A DNA stretch of 17,468 nucleotides. It comes from DASRCB01 sp035653295. Its GTDB lineage: Bacteria > Acidobacteriota > Terriglobia > Bryobacterales > Bryobacteraceae. The stretch is from NCBI GenBank assembly GCA_035653295.1, contig DASRCB010000132.1, positions 1 to 17,468 of the forward strand. Reading direction: 5' to 3'. Below, one piece after another: positions 1 through 7,308 of the stretch; position 1 is the stretch's first letter, and the number at the start of each line of letters is the position of its first letter. The notes beneath the pieces are model-generated. The model ran no database searches. It was not told the DNA's origin and saw only the letters and a list, made by a program, of their open reading frames with translations. Both the position numbers and the translations under genes were made by a program.

Positions 1-1
1 C

Positions 2-586
2 CTCGATGCCATTCCGGCGCGCCCGCTCGGGTATCCCGAGCACCGGGAATTGTTCGCGCGCACCACCGGCGGCGCATTCGACCCGCTCAGCCCGGCTACG
101 GTTGCAAGCGATGTCACCATCGGCTTCGTCCTGCAGCTGGACCGCGCGGCACGCGTTGTGGCTCAGCACGCCCTCGATCCTTCGCTGCCTGGTCTGGAAG
201 AAGTCATCGATCGTCTCGAGAAGGCGACGTTCGAGGGCACGGTGAACACGCCGTATGAAGCGGAGGTGCGCCGCGCCGAGGAGCGCGTGCTTACGGATCG
301 GCTGACCTGGCTTGCCGCAGGTTCCCCGAACCCGCAGGTGCGCGCGATCGCATCGCTGCGGCTGGACCGGCTGGCGGGCCGGCTCCGGACGGAGGTGGTG
401 AGCGATCAGGCCGAGCAGGCGCAGCGCATGCTGCTCGCCGCGGACATCCGGCGATTCCTCGAGAGGCCGGCGGAGCCGTTCAAGCCCATCGTCGCTCCGG
501 ATGCGCCCCCGGGGGCTCCGATTGGCGGCGAACCGGAGGAAGGCTGGCTCGACGCACCGCCGGCTTATTCCGGCTACGTACACTGA
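2..586 (+). CDS. Zinc-dependent metalloprotease (DUF4953/DUF5117 type), C-terminal fragment
   Basis: The gene enters from the left edge already open; the frame reads from base 2 to a TGA at 584-586, giving about 194 residues. The visible part is not catalytic. Its order of motifs matches, from memory, the tail of large secreted zinc metalloproteases with DUF5117 and DUF4953 regions: an FDPLSPA segment, then a helix RAARVVAQHALDPSLPG, then a helical stretch LPGLEEVIDRLEKATF, then VRAIASLRLDRLAGRL. The zinc site (HEXXH) and signal peptide would lie upstream, outside the window. The last 40 residues are rich in Pro, Gly and Ala and probably disordered. yajQ starts 14 bases after the stop. Family assignment rests on this C-terminal pattern only, so the call is good but not certain. 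Confidence 0.7.
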   Translation, partial: LDAIPARPLGYPEHRELFARTTGGAFDPLSPATVASDVTIGFVLQLDRAARVVAQHALDPSLPGLEEVIDRLEKATFEGTVNTPYEAEVRRAEERVLTDRLTWLAAGSPNPQVRAIASLRLDRLAGRLRTEVVSDQAEQAQRMLLAADIRRFLERPAEPFKPIVAPDAPPGAPIGGEPEEGWLDAPPAYSGYVH

Positions 587-600
587 ATGAAAGAGCGCCC

Positions 601-1101
601 ATGCCCGAGAACACCTTCGACATCGTCTCCAAAATCGACCTCGCTGAAGTGAACAATGCCGTGCAGCAGGCTAAAAAAGAGCTGATCACCCGCTTCGATC
701 TCAAGAACACGAAATCCGACATCGAGGTGAACGAGAAGGACCACAAGATCCTGCTGGCCAGCTCCGACGAGTTCAAGCTGAAGGCGGTGAACGAGATCCT
801 GCAGCAGAAGCTGGTGAAGCGCAATGTGCCGCTGAAGGGCCTCACCTATGGGACCGTTACGCCCGCGGCGGGCTCTACCGTGCGACAGGAGATTTCATTA
901 CAGCAGGGCATCCCGATCGAGAAGGCGCGCGAAATCGTGAAGACGATCAAGGACAGTAAGAAGAAGGTGCAGGCGTCCATTCAGGGTGACCTCGTGCGGG
1001 TCAGCGGCAAAGACCGCGATACCCTGCAGGACATCATCTCCCTGCTGCGAAATCACGATTTCGGAATCGACATGCAGTTCACTAATTACCGCTCCAACTG
1101 A
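601..1101 (+). CDS. yajQ: YajQ-family nucleotide / cyclic-di-GMP-binding protein
   Basis: This is a 166-residue cytoplasmic protein, close to the roughly 160 residues usual for the family. The start MPENTFDIVSK, the NTKSDIEVNEKDHKI segment, the VPLKGLTYG segment and the end FGIDMQFTNYR are typical YajQ landmarks. YajQ proteins have two ferredoxin-like domains. In Xanthomonas a YajQ protein binds cyclic-di-GMP and acts with a LysR-type regulator; nucleic-acid or nucleotide binding has been reported for others. The role here is inferred. ATG 601 is preceded by a modest AAAGAG. The gene lies 14 bases after the metalloprotease stop and 3 bases before the hydrolase start, so co-transcription is likely. 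Confidence 0.96.
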   Translation: MPENTFDIVSKIDLAEVNNAVQQAKKELITRFDLKNTKSDIEVNEKDHKILLASSDEFKLKAVNEILQQKLVKRNVPLKGLTYGTVTPAAGSTVRQEISLQQGIPIEKAREIVKTIKDSKKKVQASIQGDLVRVSGKDRDTLQDIISLLRNHDFGIDMQFTNYRSN

Positions 1102-1104
1102 CCC

Positions 1105-1734
1105 TTGCCTCGCCGCATCGAATCGCTGTTCATTGCCGGGCCCGCGGGGAAGCTGGAAGCGCTTCTGGAAGAGCCCGAAGAAGGCGAGCCGCGCGAAGCC
1201 GTACTGGTGTGCCATCCACATCCGCAGCACGGCGGCACGATGCATAACAAGGTGGTGTATCGCATCGCCCGCGGGCTGCGCCATGCCGGGGCGGTGGTGC
1301 TGCGCTTCAACTATCGCGGCGTGAACCTGAGCGAAGGGGCCTACGACAAGGGCGTCGGCGAATTGGAGGACGCACGCGCGGCGCTGGCGCTGCTGCGAGA
1401 ACGTTATCCGGCGCTGCCTTTTTCGCTCGCGGGGTTTTCATTCGGCGCGCGGATTATCCTGCGCCTGGGCTGCGAGATCGAAGGCGCGCGGCAACTGGTC
1501 GCGGCCGGCTTCCCGTCATCGTACTGGGAGAGCCAGCGGCTGGGCCGCTGCGGCGTGCCCCGGATCTACATCCAAAGCACGCACGACCAGTTCGGACCGC
1601 GCGACGACATGCAGGCCTACTTCGACTCGCTCGACGGTCCGAAGCGGCTGATCTGGGTGGAGGCGCGGGATCATTTCTTCGCCGGCGCGCTGGACGAGTT
1701 CGAGGAAGCGGTGTTCGAAGCCGCGGTTGACTAA
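1105..1734 (+). CDS. Alpha/beta hydrolase (COG2945-like)
   Basis: This 209-residue protein is a compact alpha/beta hydrolase without a signal peptide. Visible landmarks are CHPHPQHGG at 36-44 (oxyanion-hole side), FNYRGVNLSEG at 68-78, the nucleophile elbow GFSFG at 110-114 with Ser112, a likely acid Asp161 in STHDQFG, and a likely catalytic His190 in ARDHFF. This pattern fits the COG2945 group of small esterase/dienelactone-hydrolase-like proteins, whose substrates are mostly unknown. The proposed start is TTG at 1105, three bases after the yajQ stop. It has no clear Shine-Dalgarno, but the N-terminus fits the family and no better start is visible. The stop TAA at 1732-1734 lies close to, or just inside, the next gene. 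Confidence 0.85.
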   Translation: MPRRIESLFIAGPAGKLEALLEEPEEGEPREAVLVCHPHPQHGGTMHNKVVYRIARGLRHAGAVVLRFNYRGVNLSEGAYDKGVGELEDARAALALLRERYPALPFSLAGFSFGARIILRLGCEIEGARQLVAAGFPSSYWESQRLGRCGVPRIYIQSTHDQFGPRDDMQAYFDSLDGPKRLIWVEARDHFFAGALDEFEEAVFEAAVD

Positions 1735-1774
1735 TCCACTTGCATTCCGCAACCGATCTCCGGTAATCTCGATT

Positions 1775-2227
1775 GTGCCGAAGCAGCATCGGTCCGCGTG
1801 TCCGGTCAGCATCGCTCTCGAAATCGTGGGCGATCGCTGGTCGTTGCTGATCGTGCGCGATCTGATGGTGCGCGGCTACCGAACGTTCCGGGAGTTCCAG
1901 CAGGCAGGTGAAGGCATTGCGACCAACATTCTGGCTAACCGGCTGCGCCGGCTGCAGTCCGCCGGGATCATCGTCGCCGAGGCGGAGGAGACGGATGCAC
2001 GAAAGCTCAATTACCGCCTCACGAAAAAGGGCATCGATCTGGCGCCGGTGATGCTGGAAATGCTGATCTGGAGCGCGCGCCACGAGAACACCGCGGCGCC
2101 GGCGGCTTTGATTACTCAGATGGAAAACAATCGGGCGCAGGTCCTGTGCGAGGTTCGGCGGCGGTGGCGCGAACGGGACCAGACGCCGTTGATTCCGAAA
2201 TTCGACGAACCGAGGAGAACACGATGA
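1775..2227 (+). CDS. HxlR-family winged-helix transcriptional regulator
   Basis: The protein carries the HxlR signature: a CPVSIALEIVGDRW segment with an early cysteine, then LLIVRDLM, a helix-turn-helix around FREFQQAGEGIATNILANRL, and a wing ending in NYRLTKKG. HxlR regulators are dimeric DNA-binding proteins that respond to aldehydes, quinones, disulfide stress or other ligands. The signal here is unknown. I chose GTG 1775 because family members usually begin 6-10 residues before the conserved Cys-Pro. A TTG at 1727 would add 16 residues and overlap the hydrolase stop by 8 bases. Neither start has a strong ribosome site. The stop TGA overlaps the ATG of the beta-propeller gene (ATGA at 2224-2227), which suggests the regulator is co-translated with the genes it may control. 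Confidence 0.88.
   Translation: MPKQHRSACPVSIALEIVGDRWSLLIVRDLMVRGYRTFREFQQAGEGIATNILANRLRRLQSAGIIVAEAEETDARKLNYRLTKKGIDLAPVMLEMLIWSARHENTAAPAALITQMENNRAQVLCEVRRRWRERDQTPLIPKFDEPRRTR
2212..2217 (+). promoter_or_regulatory. Shine-Dalgarno of the beta-propeller gene
   Basis: GAGGAG sits six bases before ATG 2224, inside the 3' end of the regulator gene. It decides for ATG 2224 over upstream in-frame starts, such as one at 2146, that would overlap the regulator by more than 80 bases. Confidence 0.75.
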
Positions 2228-3339
2228 GCAGGGTACGAGTGCTGGTGGGCACGCGCAAGGGCGCATTCATTCTGGAGGCCGATGGCAAGCGCGAGAACTG
2301 GACCGTCAGCGGACCACATTTCGCCGGCTGGGAGATCTATCACCTGAAGGGATCCCCGGCCGATCCGAATCGCATCTACGCTTCGCAATCGAGCGGCTGG
2401 TCCGGGCAGGTAGTGCAGCGCTCCAATGACGGGGGCACGACCTGGGAGGTGGTGGGCAACAAGTTCATCTACGACGGCACGCCCGGCACGCATCAGTGGT
2501 ACGACGGGACGCCGCATCCATGGGAGTTCAAGCGTGTGTGGCATTTCGAGCCGTCGCTGAACGATCCGGACACGGTCTACGCCGGGGTGGAAGACGCGGC
2601 CATTTTCCGATCGACCGACGGCGGGCAGAACTGGGCCGAGATGCCCGGCCTGCGCGGCCACGGCACCGGGCCGAAATGGCAGCCCGGCGCGGGCGGGCTG
2701 TGCCTGCACACCATCCTGCTCGATCCCGCCGAAGCGAAACGAATGTACATCGCCATCTCCGCCGCGGGCGCCTTCCGGACCGACGATGGCGGCGCAAGCT
2801 GGAAGCCCATCAATAAGGGCCTGCGCTCGCAGTACATTCCCGACCCCAATGCGGAGGTCGGCCATTGCGTGCATCGCATCGCCATGCACCGCTCGCGGCC
2901 CAATACCCTTTTCATGCAGAAGCACTGGGACGTGATGCGCACCGATAACGCCGGCGACGAATGGACGGAGGTCAGCGGTAACCTGCCGACCGATTTCGGA
3001 TTCGTCATTGATGTGCATGCGCACGAGCCGGAGACGATCTATGTGGTCCCGATCAAGAGCGATGCAGAGCATTTTCCGCTGGAAGGCAAGCTGCGCGTTT
3101 ATCGCAGCCGCGCGGGCGGCAACGAGTGGGAGGCGCTGACCAACGGCCTGCCGCAGAGCGATTGTTACGTGAACGTGCTGCGCGATTCGATGTCCATTGA
3201 TTCGCTCGATTCCTGCGGCGTATATTTCGGCACCACCGGTGGCCAGGTTTACGCGTCGGCGGATGCGGGCGACACCTGGAAGGCGATCGTTCACGATCTT
3301 CCGGCGGTGCTGTCGGTGGAGGTCCAGACGCTGCAATGA
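2224..3339 (+). CDS. BNR/Asp-box beta-propeller protein (sialidase/VPS10-like fold)
   Basis: The protein has 371 residues and no signal peptide, so it is probably cytoplasmic. It is built from Asp-box repeats of the S-x-D-x-G-x-x-W type: SNDGGTTW at 67-74, STDGGQNW at 130-137, TDDGGASW at 186-193, TDNAGDEW at 240-247, a degenerate SRAGGNEW at 295-302, and SADAGDTW at 345-352. Spacing of roughly 50-65 residues fits a six-bladed propeller. Such proteins are often annotated exo-alpha-sialidase, but I do not see the sialidase arginine triad, and the fold alone does not prove glycosidase activity. A binding or scaffold role is equally possible. The start overlaps the regulator stop, and the TGA stop overlaps the ATG of the MoaD/ThiS-like gene. 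This tight coupling suggests the two products act together. Confidence 0.85.
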   Translation: MSRVRVLVGTRKGAFILEADGKRENWTVSGPHFAGWEIYHLKGSPADPNRIYASQSSGWSGQVVQRSNDGGTTWEVVGNKFIYDGTPGTHQWYDGTPHPWEFKRVWHFEPSLNDPDTVYAGVEDAAIFRSTDGGQNWAEMPGLRGHGTGPKWQPGAGGLCLHTILLDPAEAKRMYIAISAAGAFRTDDGGASWKPINKGLRSQYIPDPNAEVGHCVHRIAMHRSRPNTLFMQKHWDVMRTDNAGDEWTEVSGNLPTDFGFVIDVHAHEPETIYVVPIKSDAEHFPLEGKLRVYRSRAGGNEWEALTNGLPQSDCYVNVLRDSMSIDSLDSCGVYFGTTGGQVYASADAGDTWKAIVHDLPAVLSVEVQTLQ

Positions 3340-3632
3340 TTCGTGTGGTGCTGCCGGCGCACTTGCGGACGCTGGCGAAGATCCAGGGCGAGGTGTTGCT
3401 GGAGGTCGCGCCGCCGGTGACGCTGCGTTCGGTGCTGGATGCGCTGGAGGCCCGGTACCCGACGCTGTCCGGCACCATTCGCGATCACGTCACGCAGCAG
3501 CGGCGTCCCTTCGTGCGGTTTTTCGCCTGCGAGCAGGACCTGTCGCACGACTCGCCGGATTCGCCGTTGCCCGAGGCGGTGGCTGCCGGGTCGGAGCCGC
3601 TGTTGATTGTGGGCGCAATCGCCGGCGGCTGA
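3336..3632 (+). CDS. MoaD/ThiS-family ubiquitin-like protein with terminal Gly-Gly
   Basis: This 98-residue protein begins MIRVVLPAHLRTLAKI, then has the beta-hairpin and helix pattern VTLRSVLDALEARYPTL typical of MoaD/ThiS ubiquitin-fold sulfur carriers. It ends in AIAGG, with Gly97-Gly98 as the last two residues. In MoaD and ThiS the C-terminal Gly-Gly is adenylated by an E1-like enzyme and converted to a thiocarboxylate that donates sulfur; some relatives are conjugated to proteins. No moaE, moeB, thiF or thiG lies in this window, so a molybdopterin or thiamin role is not supported locally. ATG 3336 overlaps the propeller stop (ATGA). A TGGAGG lies 13 bases upstream, somewhat far. The partner enzyme and target are unknown. 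Confidence 0.88.
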   Translation: MIRVVLPAHLRTLAKIQGEVLLEVAPPVTLRSVLDALEARYPTLSGTIRDHVTQQRRPFVRFFACEQDLSHDSPDSPLPEAVAAGSEPLLIVGAIAGG

Positions 3633-3644
3633 GATCGCCTGGCT

Positions 3645-3663
3645 GCCGGCGCAGGCCGCCGGC
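3645..3663. terminator. GC-rich hairpin after the MoaD/ThiS-like gene, possible terminator
   Basis: GCCGGCG (3645-3651) and CGCCGGC (3657-3663) form a perfect 7-bp stem with a 5-base loop, 12 bases after the stop codon. There is no T-run on either side, so it is at best a weak or Rho-assisted terminator. The rest of the 121-base gap to the permease gene shows no convincing promoter. Confidence 0.3.
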
Positions 3664-3753
3664 CCGGACTCGGTCGTCCAGTAAACGGTGCGGGGACGGG
3701 TGAAGATCACCCCCAAAAAGAACCGCGTCACTTTTGGCTGCTCGATCCGTAAT

Positions 3754-4824
3754 ATGGATCAAATGCGACGGGACCTGCACTTTGCCGCGAGAATGCTGCT
3801 CAAGCAGCCGGGGTTCGCGATTATCGCCGTGCTTACGCTGGGGCTCGGGATTGGGGCGACCTCGGCAGTTTTTAGCCTGATTCAGGGCGTGCTGCTCACG
3901 CCGCCAGCGTATCGGGACCCCAGCCGGCTGGTTCTTATTCCAGCGGTCCGCTCAGGGCAAACCACCGTGGAATCGCGCGGGTGGGCGCCGCTGCAATGGC
4001 TGGAGTGGCAGAAGAAGGCGAAGTCATTCGAGGGCATCGCCGCCTACGACTGGGGCTTCAACTTTCTGGTTCTCTTGAGCGGCAGCGAATCGCTGGAAGG
4101 GATGGTGGTGAGCCGTGATTATTTTCGTGTCACGGGTCTGCAGCCCATCCTGGGTCGTACGTTTCTCCCCTCGGAGACGGACGGCGCGCACCCGGCGCCG
4201 GTAATCATCCTTGGCTATGATGTCTGGCAGCACAAGTTCAATGGCGACCCGGGAATCATTGGCCGCAAAATTCATTTAAGCCGCCGCGATACCCCTCCCG
4301 TGGTGGTTGGCGTGATGCCGCCCGGCGTCCGCTTTCTACCCTCGCCGACGAGCGCCCGGGAACCGAATTACAACCCCAACGCTCAGGTGGGCTTCTGGCT
4401 GCCCGCCGCTCCGGATCCGCAGCATTTGAAGGACGCCTGGTGGAATGTGGTCGGACGGTTGCGGCCTGGGGCCACGCCGGAGCAAGCGCAGGCGGAGCTT
4501 GGCGTTCTGGTGGCGCAGGAAGGTCGTTCGGAGCGTGATTTTCAGGGCTTCGCGCCGCGGTTGGATCCACTCACGGACGAGGTGAATCGCGATGGCCGCC
4601 ACATCCTGCTTCCACTTCTGGGCGCCGCTGCGCTCGTGCTGCTGATCGCCTGCGGTAACGTCGCGGCGCTGTTACTGGTGCGCGGGCTGCAACGGCAGCA
4701 GGAGTACGCGGTCCGCACGGCTCTGGGCATTGGGCGGCTCGAGCTGGTCCGGCAGGTGTCGACGGAGAACCTGCTGCTGCGCTGGCCGGGGGCAGCTTCG
4801 GCATTGCGATCGCGATCGCCGTAG
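3754..4824 (+). CDS. ABC transporter permease, N-terminal half (5' part of frameshifted gene)
   Basis: This part gives 356 residues. It starts MDQMRRDLHFAARMLLKQPG, followed by a membrane segment at about 21-43 (FAIIAVLTLGLGIGATSAVF). A MacB-type periplasmic core domain spans roughly 50-270, and a second membrane segment LLGAAALVLLIACGNVAALL opens the first FtsX domain. The cytoplasmic loop LQRQQEYAVRTALGIGR is typical of FtsX permeases. These proteins work with a separate LolD/MacB-like ATPase in lipoprotein, peptide or drug export, or in envelope mechanotransmission; none is encoded here. ATG 3754 or ATG 3763 could be the start. The latter gives the common family start MRRDL and has GGA just upstream. 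The last 14 residues come from the wrong frame. Confidence 0.8.
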   Translation: MDQMRRDLHFAARMLLKQPGFAIIAVLTLGLGIGATSAVFSLIQGVLLTPPAYRDPSRLVLIPAVRSGQTTVESRGWAPLQWLEWQKKAKSFEGIAAYDWGFNFLVLLSGSESLEGMVVSRDYFRVTGLQPILGRTFLPSETDGAHPAPVIILGYDVWQHKFNGDPGIIGRKIHLSRRDTPPVVVGVMPPGVRFLPSPTSAREPNYNPNAQVGFWLPAAPDPQHLKDAWWNVVGRLRPGATPEQAQAELGVLVAQEGRSERDFQGFAPRLDPLTDEVNRDGRHILLPLLGAAALVLLIACGNVAALLLVRGLQRQQEYAVRTALGIGRLELVRQVSTENLLLRWPGAASALRSRSP

Positions 4825-4829
4825 TCCGC

Positions 4830-6191
4830 GTGTTCAAGCTCATTGGCGGGCACGCGATCCCGCGGCTCGACTCCGTAAGCGCGGGATGGCCGGTACTGGC
4901 AAGCGGCCTTGCCTGCGCGCTGGTCTCCGCGTTTCTGGCGGGCATCTTTCCGGCGCTCCGCGCGTCCCGCCTCGATCCGATGCCGGTGCTGAAGAGCGCG
5001 GGACCGAAGAGCAGTGCCGGGGCCGGCGAGCGGCGGCTGCTGGGCGCGGTCACGATGGTCCAGACCGCGCTGACGCTGGCGCTGCTGGTGGGCGCCGGCG
5101 TGCTGATTCGGACCATGATCAACGTTTCGCGGGTGCAGTCGGGCTTCGATATGGAGCACATTCTGGCCATGAGCGTCACCGCCGTGCAGGGAAACCGGGA
5201 ATCGTTTCATCATCGGGCGCTGGAGCGCGTGTCGGCTCTGCCGGGCGTGCAGGGCGCCGCGTTCGCATGGGGCGTTCCGCTGACGGGGAACAACTGGCCG
5301 GGGACGGTCGATATCGAAGGCCAGCCGCCGGCCAACAAAGCGAGCGATCAGACGACGTTTCCGCTTCGATCGGTCACGCCGGGTTACTTCGGGCTGTTGG
5401 GCCAGAAGATTCTCGAGGGGCGCGATTTCCGTTCGAGCGACAAGGATAAGGCGCCGGAGGTCGCCGTCGTCAATGAGGCGTTCGCGCGCCGCTACTTCGG
5501 GCGCTCCGATCCGCTGGGGAACCGGTTCTGGATGAATGGGCGGGATAAGCCGGCGCACACGATCGTGGGCGTGGTGTCAAACGGCCGCACGGACGATCTC
5601 ACCACGGCGGCCAAACCGGAGATTTATCTTTCCATGTGGCAGGCGGGTCCGTTCTCCAAGCACCTGGTCGTCCGCACTGCCGGCGATCCACGCTCGCTCA
5701 TCGCCGCGGTTCAGCGTGAATTGCGGTCCATCGATCCGACCGTAGCGATCGAAAACGTGAAGACCCTCGATCACATTCGCGGCGATTCGCTGGCCTCGCG
5801 CAGCTTCGCGATGCGGTTGCTGGTGGGGTTCGCGGTCGTGGGCAGCGTGCTGACGCTGGTGGGCATTTACGGCGTGCTGTCGTTATCGGAGGCAACGCGG
5901 CGGCGTGAAATCGCCATTCGCACGGCGGTGGGCGCCGAGCGCCGAGACATCTGGAATCTTATCTATTCCGAGGGTTTTCGCCTGATTGCCGGCGGCGTGA
6001 TTTGCGGCATCGCGGGGGCGTTGGTTCTGACGCGCGCCCTGCGGTCGTTCCTGTTCGAAGTGGAGCCGGCCGATCCGGCAACGCTGATCGCAGTGGGAGT
6101 GCTGTTCGCGGCCGTGGCGCTGCTGGCCTGCTGGGCGCCCGCGCGGCGCGCCGTGCGTGTCGATCCCGTGGAAGTGCTGCGGTACGAATAG
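4830..6191 (+). CDS. ABC transporter permease, C-terminal half (3' part of frameshifted gene)
   Basis: The open frame from GTG 4830 gives 453 residues that continue the preceding part. First comes the end of the first FtsX domain (PVLASGLACALVSAFLAGIFPALRASRLDP). The second repeat unit follows: a membrane segment around VQTALTLALLVGAGVLI, a second MacB periplasmic core domain, and a final FtsX domain with three membrane segments. The FtsX loop RRREIAIRTAVGAERRDI and the terminal RAVRVDPVEVLRYE are hallmark motifs. GTG 4830 has no convincing ribosome site and falls inside the first FtsX domain, so independent expression is unlikely. It ends 7 bases from the stop of the convergent acyltransferase gene, with no obvious terminator between them. 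Confidence 0.82.
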   Translation: MFKLIGGHAIPRLDSVSAGWPVLASGLACALVSAFLAGIFPALRASRLDPMPVLKSAGPKSSAGAGERRLLGAVTMVQTALTLALLVGAGVLIRTMINVSRVQSGFDMEHILAMSVTAVQGNRESFHHRALERVSALPGVQGAAFAWGVPLTGNNWPGTVDIEGQPPANKASDQTTFPLRSVTPGYFGLLGQKILEGRDFRSSDKDKAPEVAVVNEAFARRYFGRSDPLGNRFWMNGRDKPAHTIVGVVSNGRTDDLTTAAKPEIYLSMWQAGPFSKHLVVRTAGDPRSLIAAVQRELRSIDPTVAIENVKTLDHIRGDSLASRSFAMRLLVGFAVVGSVLTLVGIYGVLSLSEATRRREIAIRTAVGAERRDIWNLIYSEGFRLIAGGVICGIAGALVLTRALRSFLFEVEPADPATLIAVGVLFAAVALLACWAPARRAVRVDPVEVLRYE

Positions 6192-6198
6192 TACCCGG

Positions 6199-7305
6199 TC
6201 AAAGGCTGGAGTCGCCATCGTAGAGCGAGGGACGCCAGACGGCCGGATCCTTCAGCGCTTCGGCGAGCCGACCGTTCGCCTTGTAGTGGAACAGCCAGGA
6301 AGGTAGTTCGCGGTGGTGCGGCGGTTCGATTACTTCGATCGCGCAACCGAGGTCTTCGAGCATGTGAACGCGTTCGCTGCGGCATCGCCGGAGCGCCTGC
6401 GCAAGCATGGGAACGAAGGCCTGCTGCGCTCCTTCGAGGTGCTGGTGATCGACTAGGCGCACGCGCTTCAGACCGTAGTCGCGTTTGTCCTTGCGATAGA
6501 AGATGGAGTACGCCAGCATGCGGCCGTTGCGGGATGCGGTGAGGATCCACACCTTATCGCGCTGGAGATGATACTGGAAGTGCCACGCCAGAGTGGCACG
6601 GTTCCGAACCGCCAGCAGCAGGCCTCGGTTCTCCCGCCGTAATTCGTGCCAGAACGCATCGAAGCGCTCGTCGAATCCCGATTCGAAGCGCACCTCATAG
6701 TCGCGGGTTGTCGAGCGCAACGCATTCGCTCTGCCAGCCAGATCGCGGAGGCGCAGCGCAACGGCGGCCGGCCAGGCCAGCGCCGACGCGAATCGCCACC
6801 CGCGCGCGGTGAGCGCGCTCCGGGCAAAGCCCGGGTAACTGGTGATCCAGAATGCGGACTCGTTCCAGCGGCCGGCGGGCACTCGCGGCGAATCGAAGGC
6901 CGCATAGGCCGGACCGGCGTGGCGGTTCACGGTCGTATTCAGGATCAGATCAACATTCTTTTGCTGCAGCAGCTCGTTGAGCAGGAACGCGGCGTACCCG
7001 CGATAGCGCGGATCTGCAACCCAGCCGCGGCCGGACGCGGCGACGATCGGACGTCCTTCGAATTCGTACCCGAGCGGGACATTAGCCATGGAGCCGACGA
7101 TTTCGCCGGCCGACGTTTCGAGCACCCAGCCCGGAGTCCAGCCCGGCCGGTATGCGGGGTTGCCGATCCAAACATGCCGCCATTCCTCAGCAGACCTGGC
7201 GCCGAGGCCATGACGCGCTGTCAGGGCTGTGACCTGTTCGTGATCGTTAAAGGACATTTCGCGCAGGCTTACGGCCGCACCGCGCGAAACTGCTGCTCCA
7301 GCCAT
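6199..7305 (-). CDS. GNAT-superfamily acyltransferase, probably two-domain FemAB-like
   Basis: This 368-residue soluble protein is the last gene of the - strand operon. The N-terminal half (about 12-140) looks like a GNAT domain: it begins VSLREMSFNDHEQV, has the strand EIVGSMANVPL and the acyl-CoA loop VADPRYRGYAAFLLNELL at 96-113. The C-terminal half (about 200-345) is a second, diverged unit with a strand GRMLAYSIFYRKD. Tandem GNAT folds are typical of FemAB-like transferases, which pass amino acids or acyl groups to amines. The true donor and acceptor are not known. ATG 7305 lies 3 bases after the P450 stop. This position suggests that it acts on the product of the NRPS/P450 pair or on a sugar amine exposed by the deacetylase. 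Confidence 0.65.
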   Translation of the reverse strand: MAGAAVSRGAAVSLREMSFNDHEQVTALTARHGLGARSAEEWRHVWIGNPAYRPGWTPGWVLETSAGEIVGSMANVPLGYEFEGRPIVAASGRGWVADPRYRGYAAFLLNELLQQKNVDLILNTTVNRHAGPAYAAFDSPRVPAGRWNESAFWITSYPGFARSALTARGWRFASALAWPAAVALRLRDLAGRANALRSTTRDYEVRFESGFDERFDAFWHELRRENRGLLLAVRNRATLAWHFQYHLQRDKVWILTASRNGRMLAYSIFYRKDKRDYGLKRVRLVDHQHLEGAQQAFVPMLAQALRRCRSERVHMLEDLGCAIEVIEPPHHRELPSWLFHYKANGRLAEALKDPAVWRPSLYDGDSSL

Positions 7306-7308
7306 GGC

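Larger units (their letters stand above)
3754..6191 (+). pseudogene. Two-half MacB/FtsX-type permease (ADOP-like), interrupted by a -1 frameshift near 4780
   Basis: Read as one gene with a single missing base restored at about 4779-4780, the sequence encodes roughly 812 residues, the usual size of duplicated acidobacterial permeases of this family. The upstream frame is intact to the CTG CTG CTG run at 4771-4779, then turns to nonsense (RWPGAASALRSRSP) and stops at 4824. The downstream frame is already sensible from GCG at 4779 (ALAGGSFGIAIA), before its first possible start at 4830. Restoring one G would give ENLLLALAGGSF. Either the gene is recently broken or the base was lost in sequencing. 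The two parts are described separately. Confidence 0.8.

Noticed and set aside
2116..3336. A 406-codon open frame on the - strand
   Set aside because: It is the antisense shadow of the Asp-box propeller gene, whose repeats and ribosome site are clear.
2224..3339. Calling the propeller protein an active sialidase
   Set aside because: Asp boxes show the fold only; I could not identify the arginine triad or the Tyr/Glu nucleophile pair, and there is no export signal.
3336..3632. Calling the ubiquitin-like gene moaD of the molybdopterin pathway
   Set aside because: No moaE, moaA, moaC, moeA or moeB lies nearby and its neighbours are unrelated to molybdenum cofactor synthesis.
3734..3755. Possible promoter with TTGGCT and TAATAT before the permease gene
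   Set aside because: The spacer is only about 10 bases and the -10-like box overlaps the start codon, so it cannot serve this gene.
4542..5558. A 338-codon open frame on the - strand spanning the permease frameshift
   Set aside because: The + strand FtsX and MacB-core motifs continue on both sides of the shift; the - strand translation is Arg-rich with no recognisable domain.
6192..6198. Bidirectional terminator between the convergent permease and acyltransferase genes
   Set aside because: Only seven bases separate the stops, and I saw no stem with a T-run in or around them.
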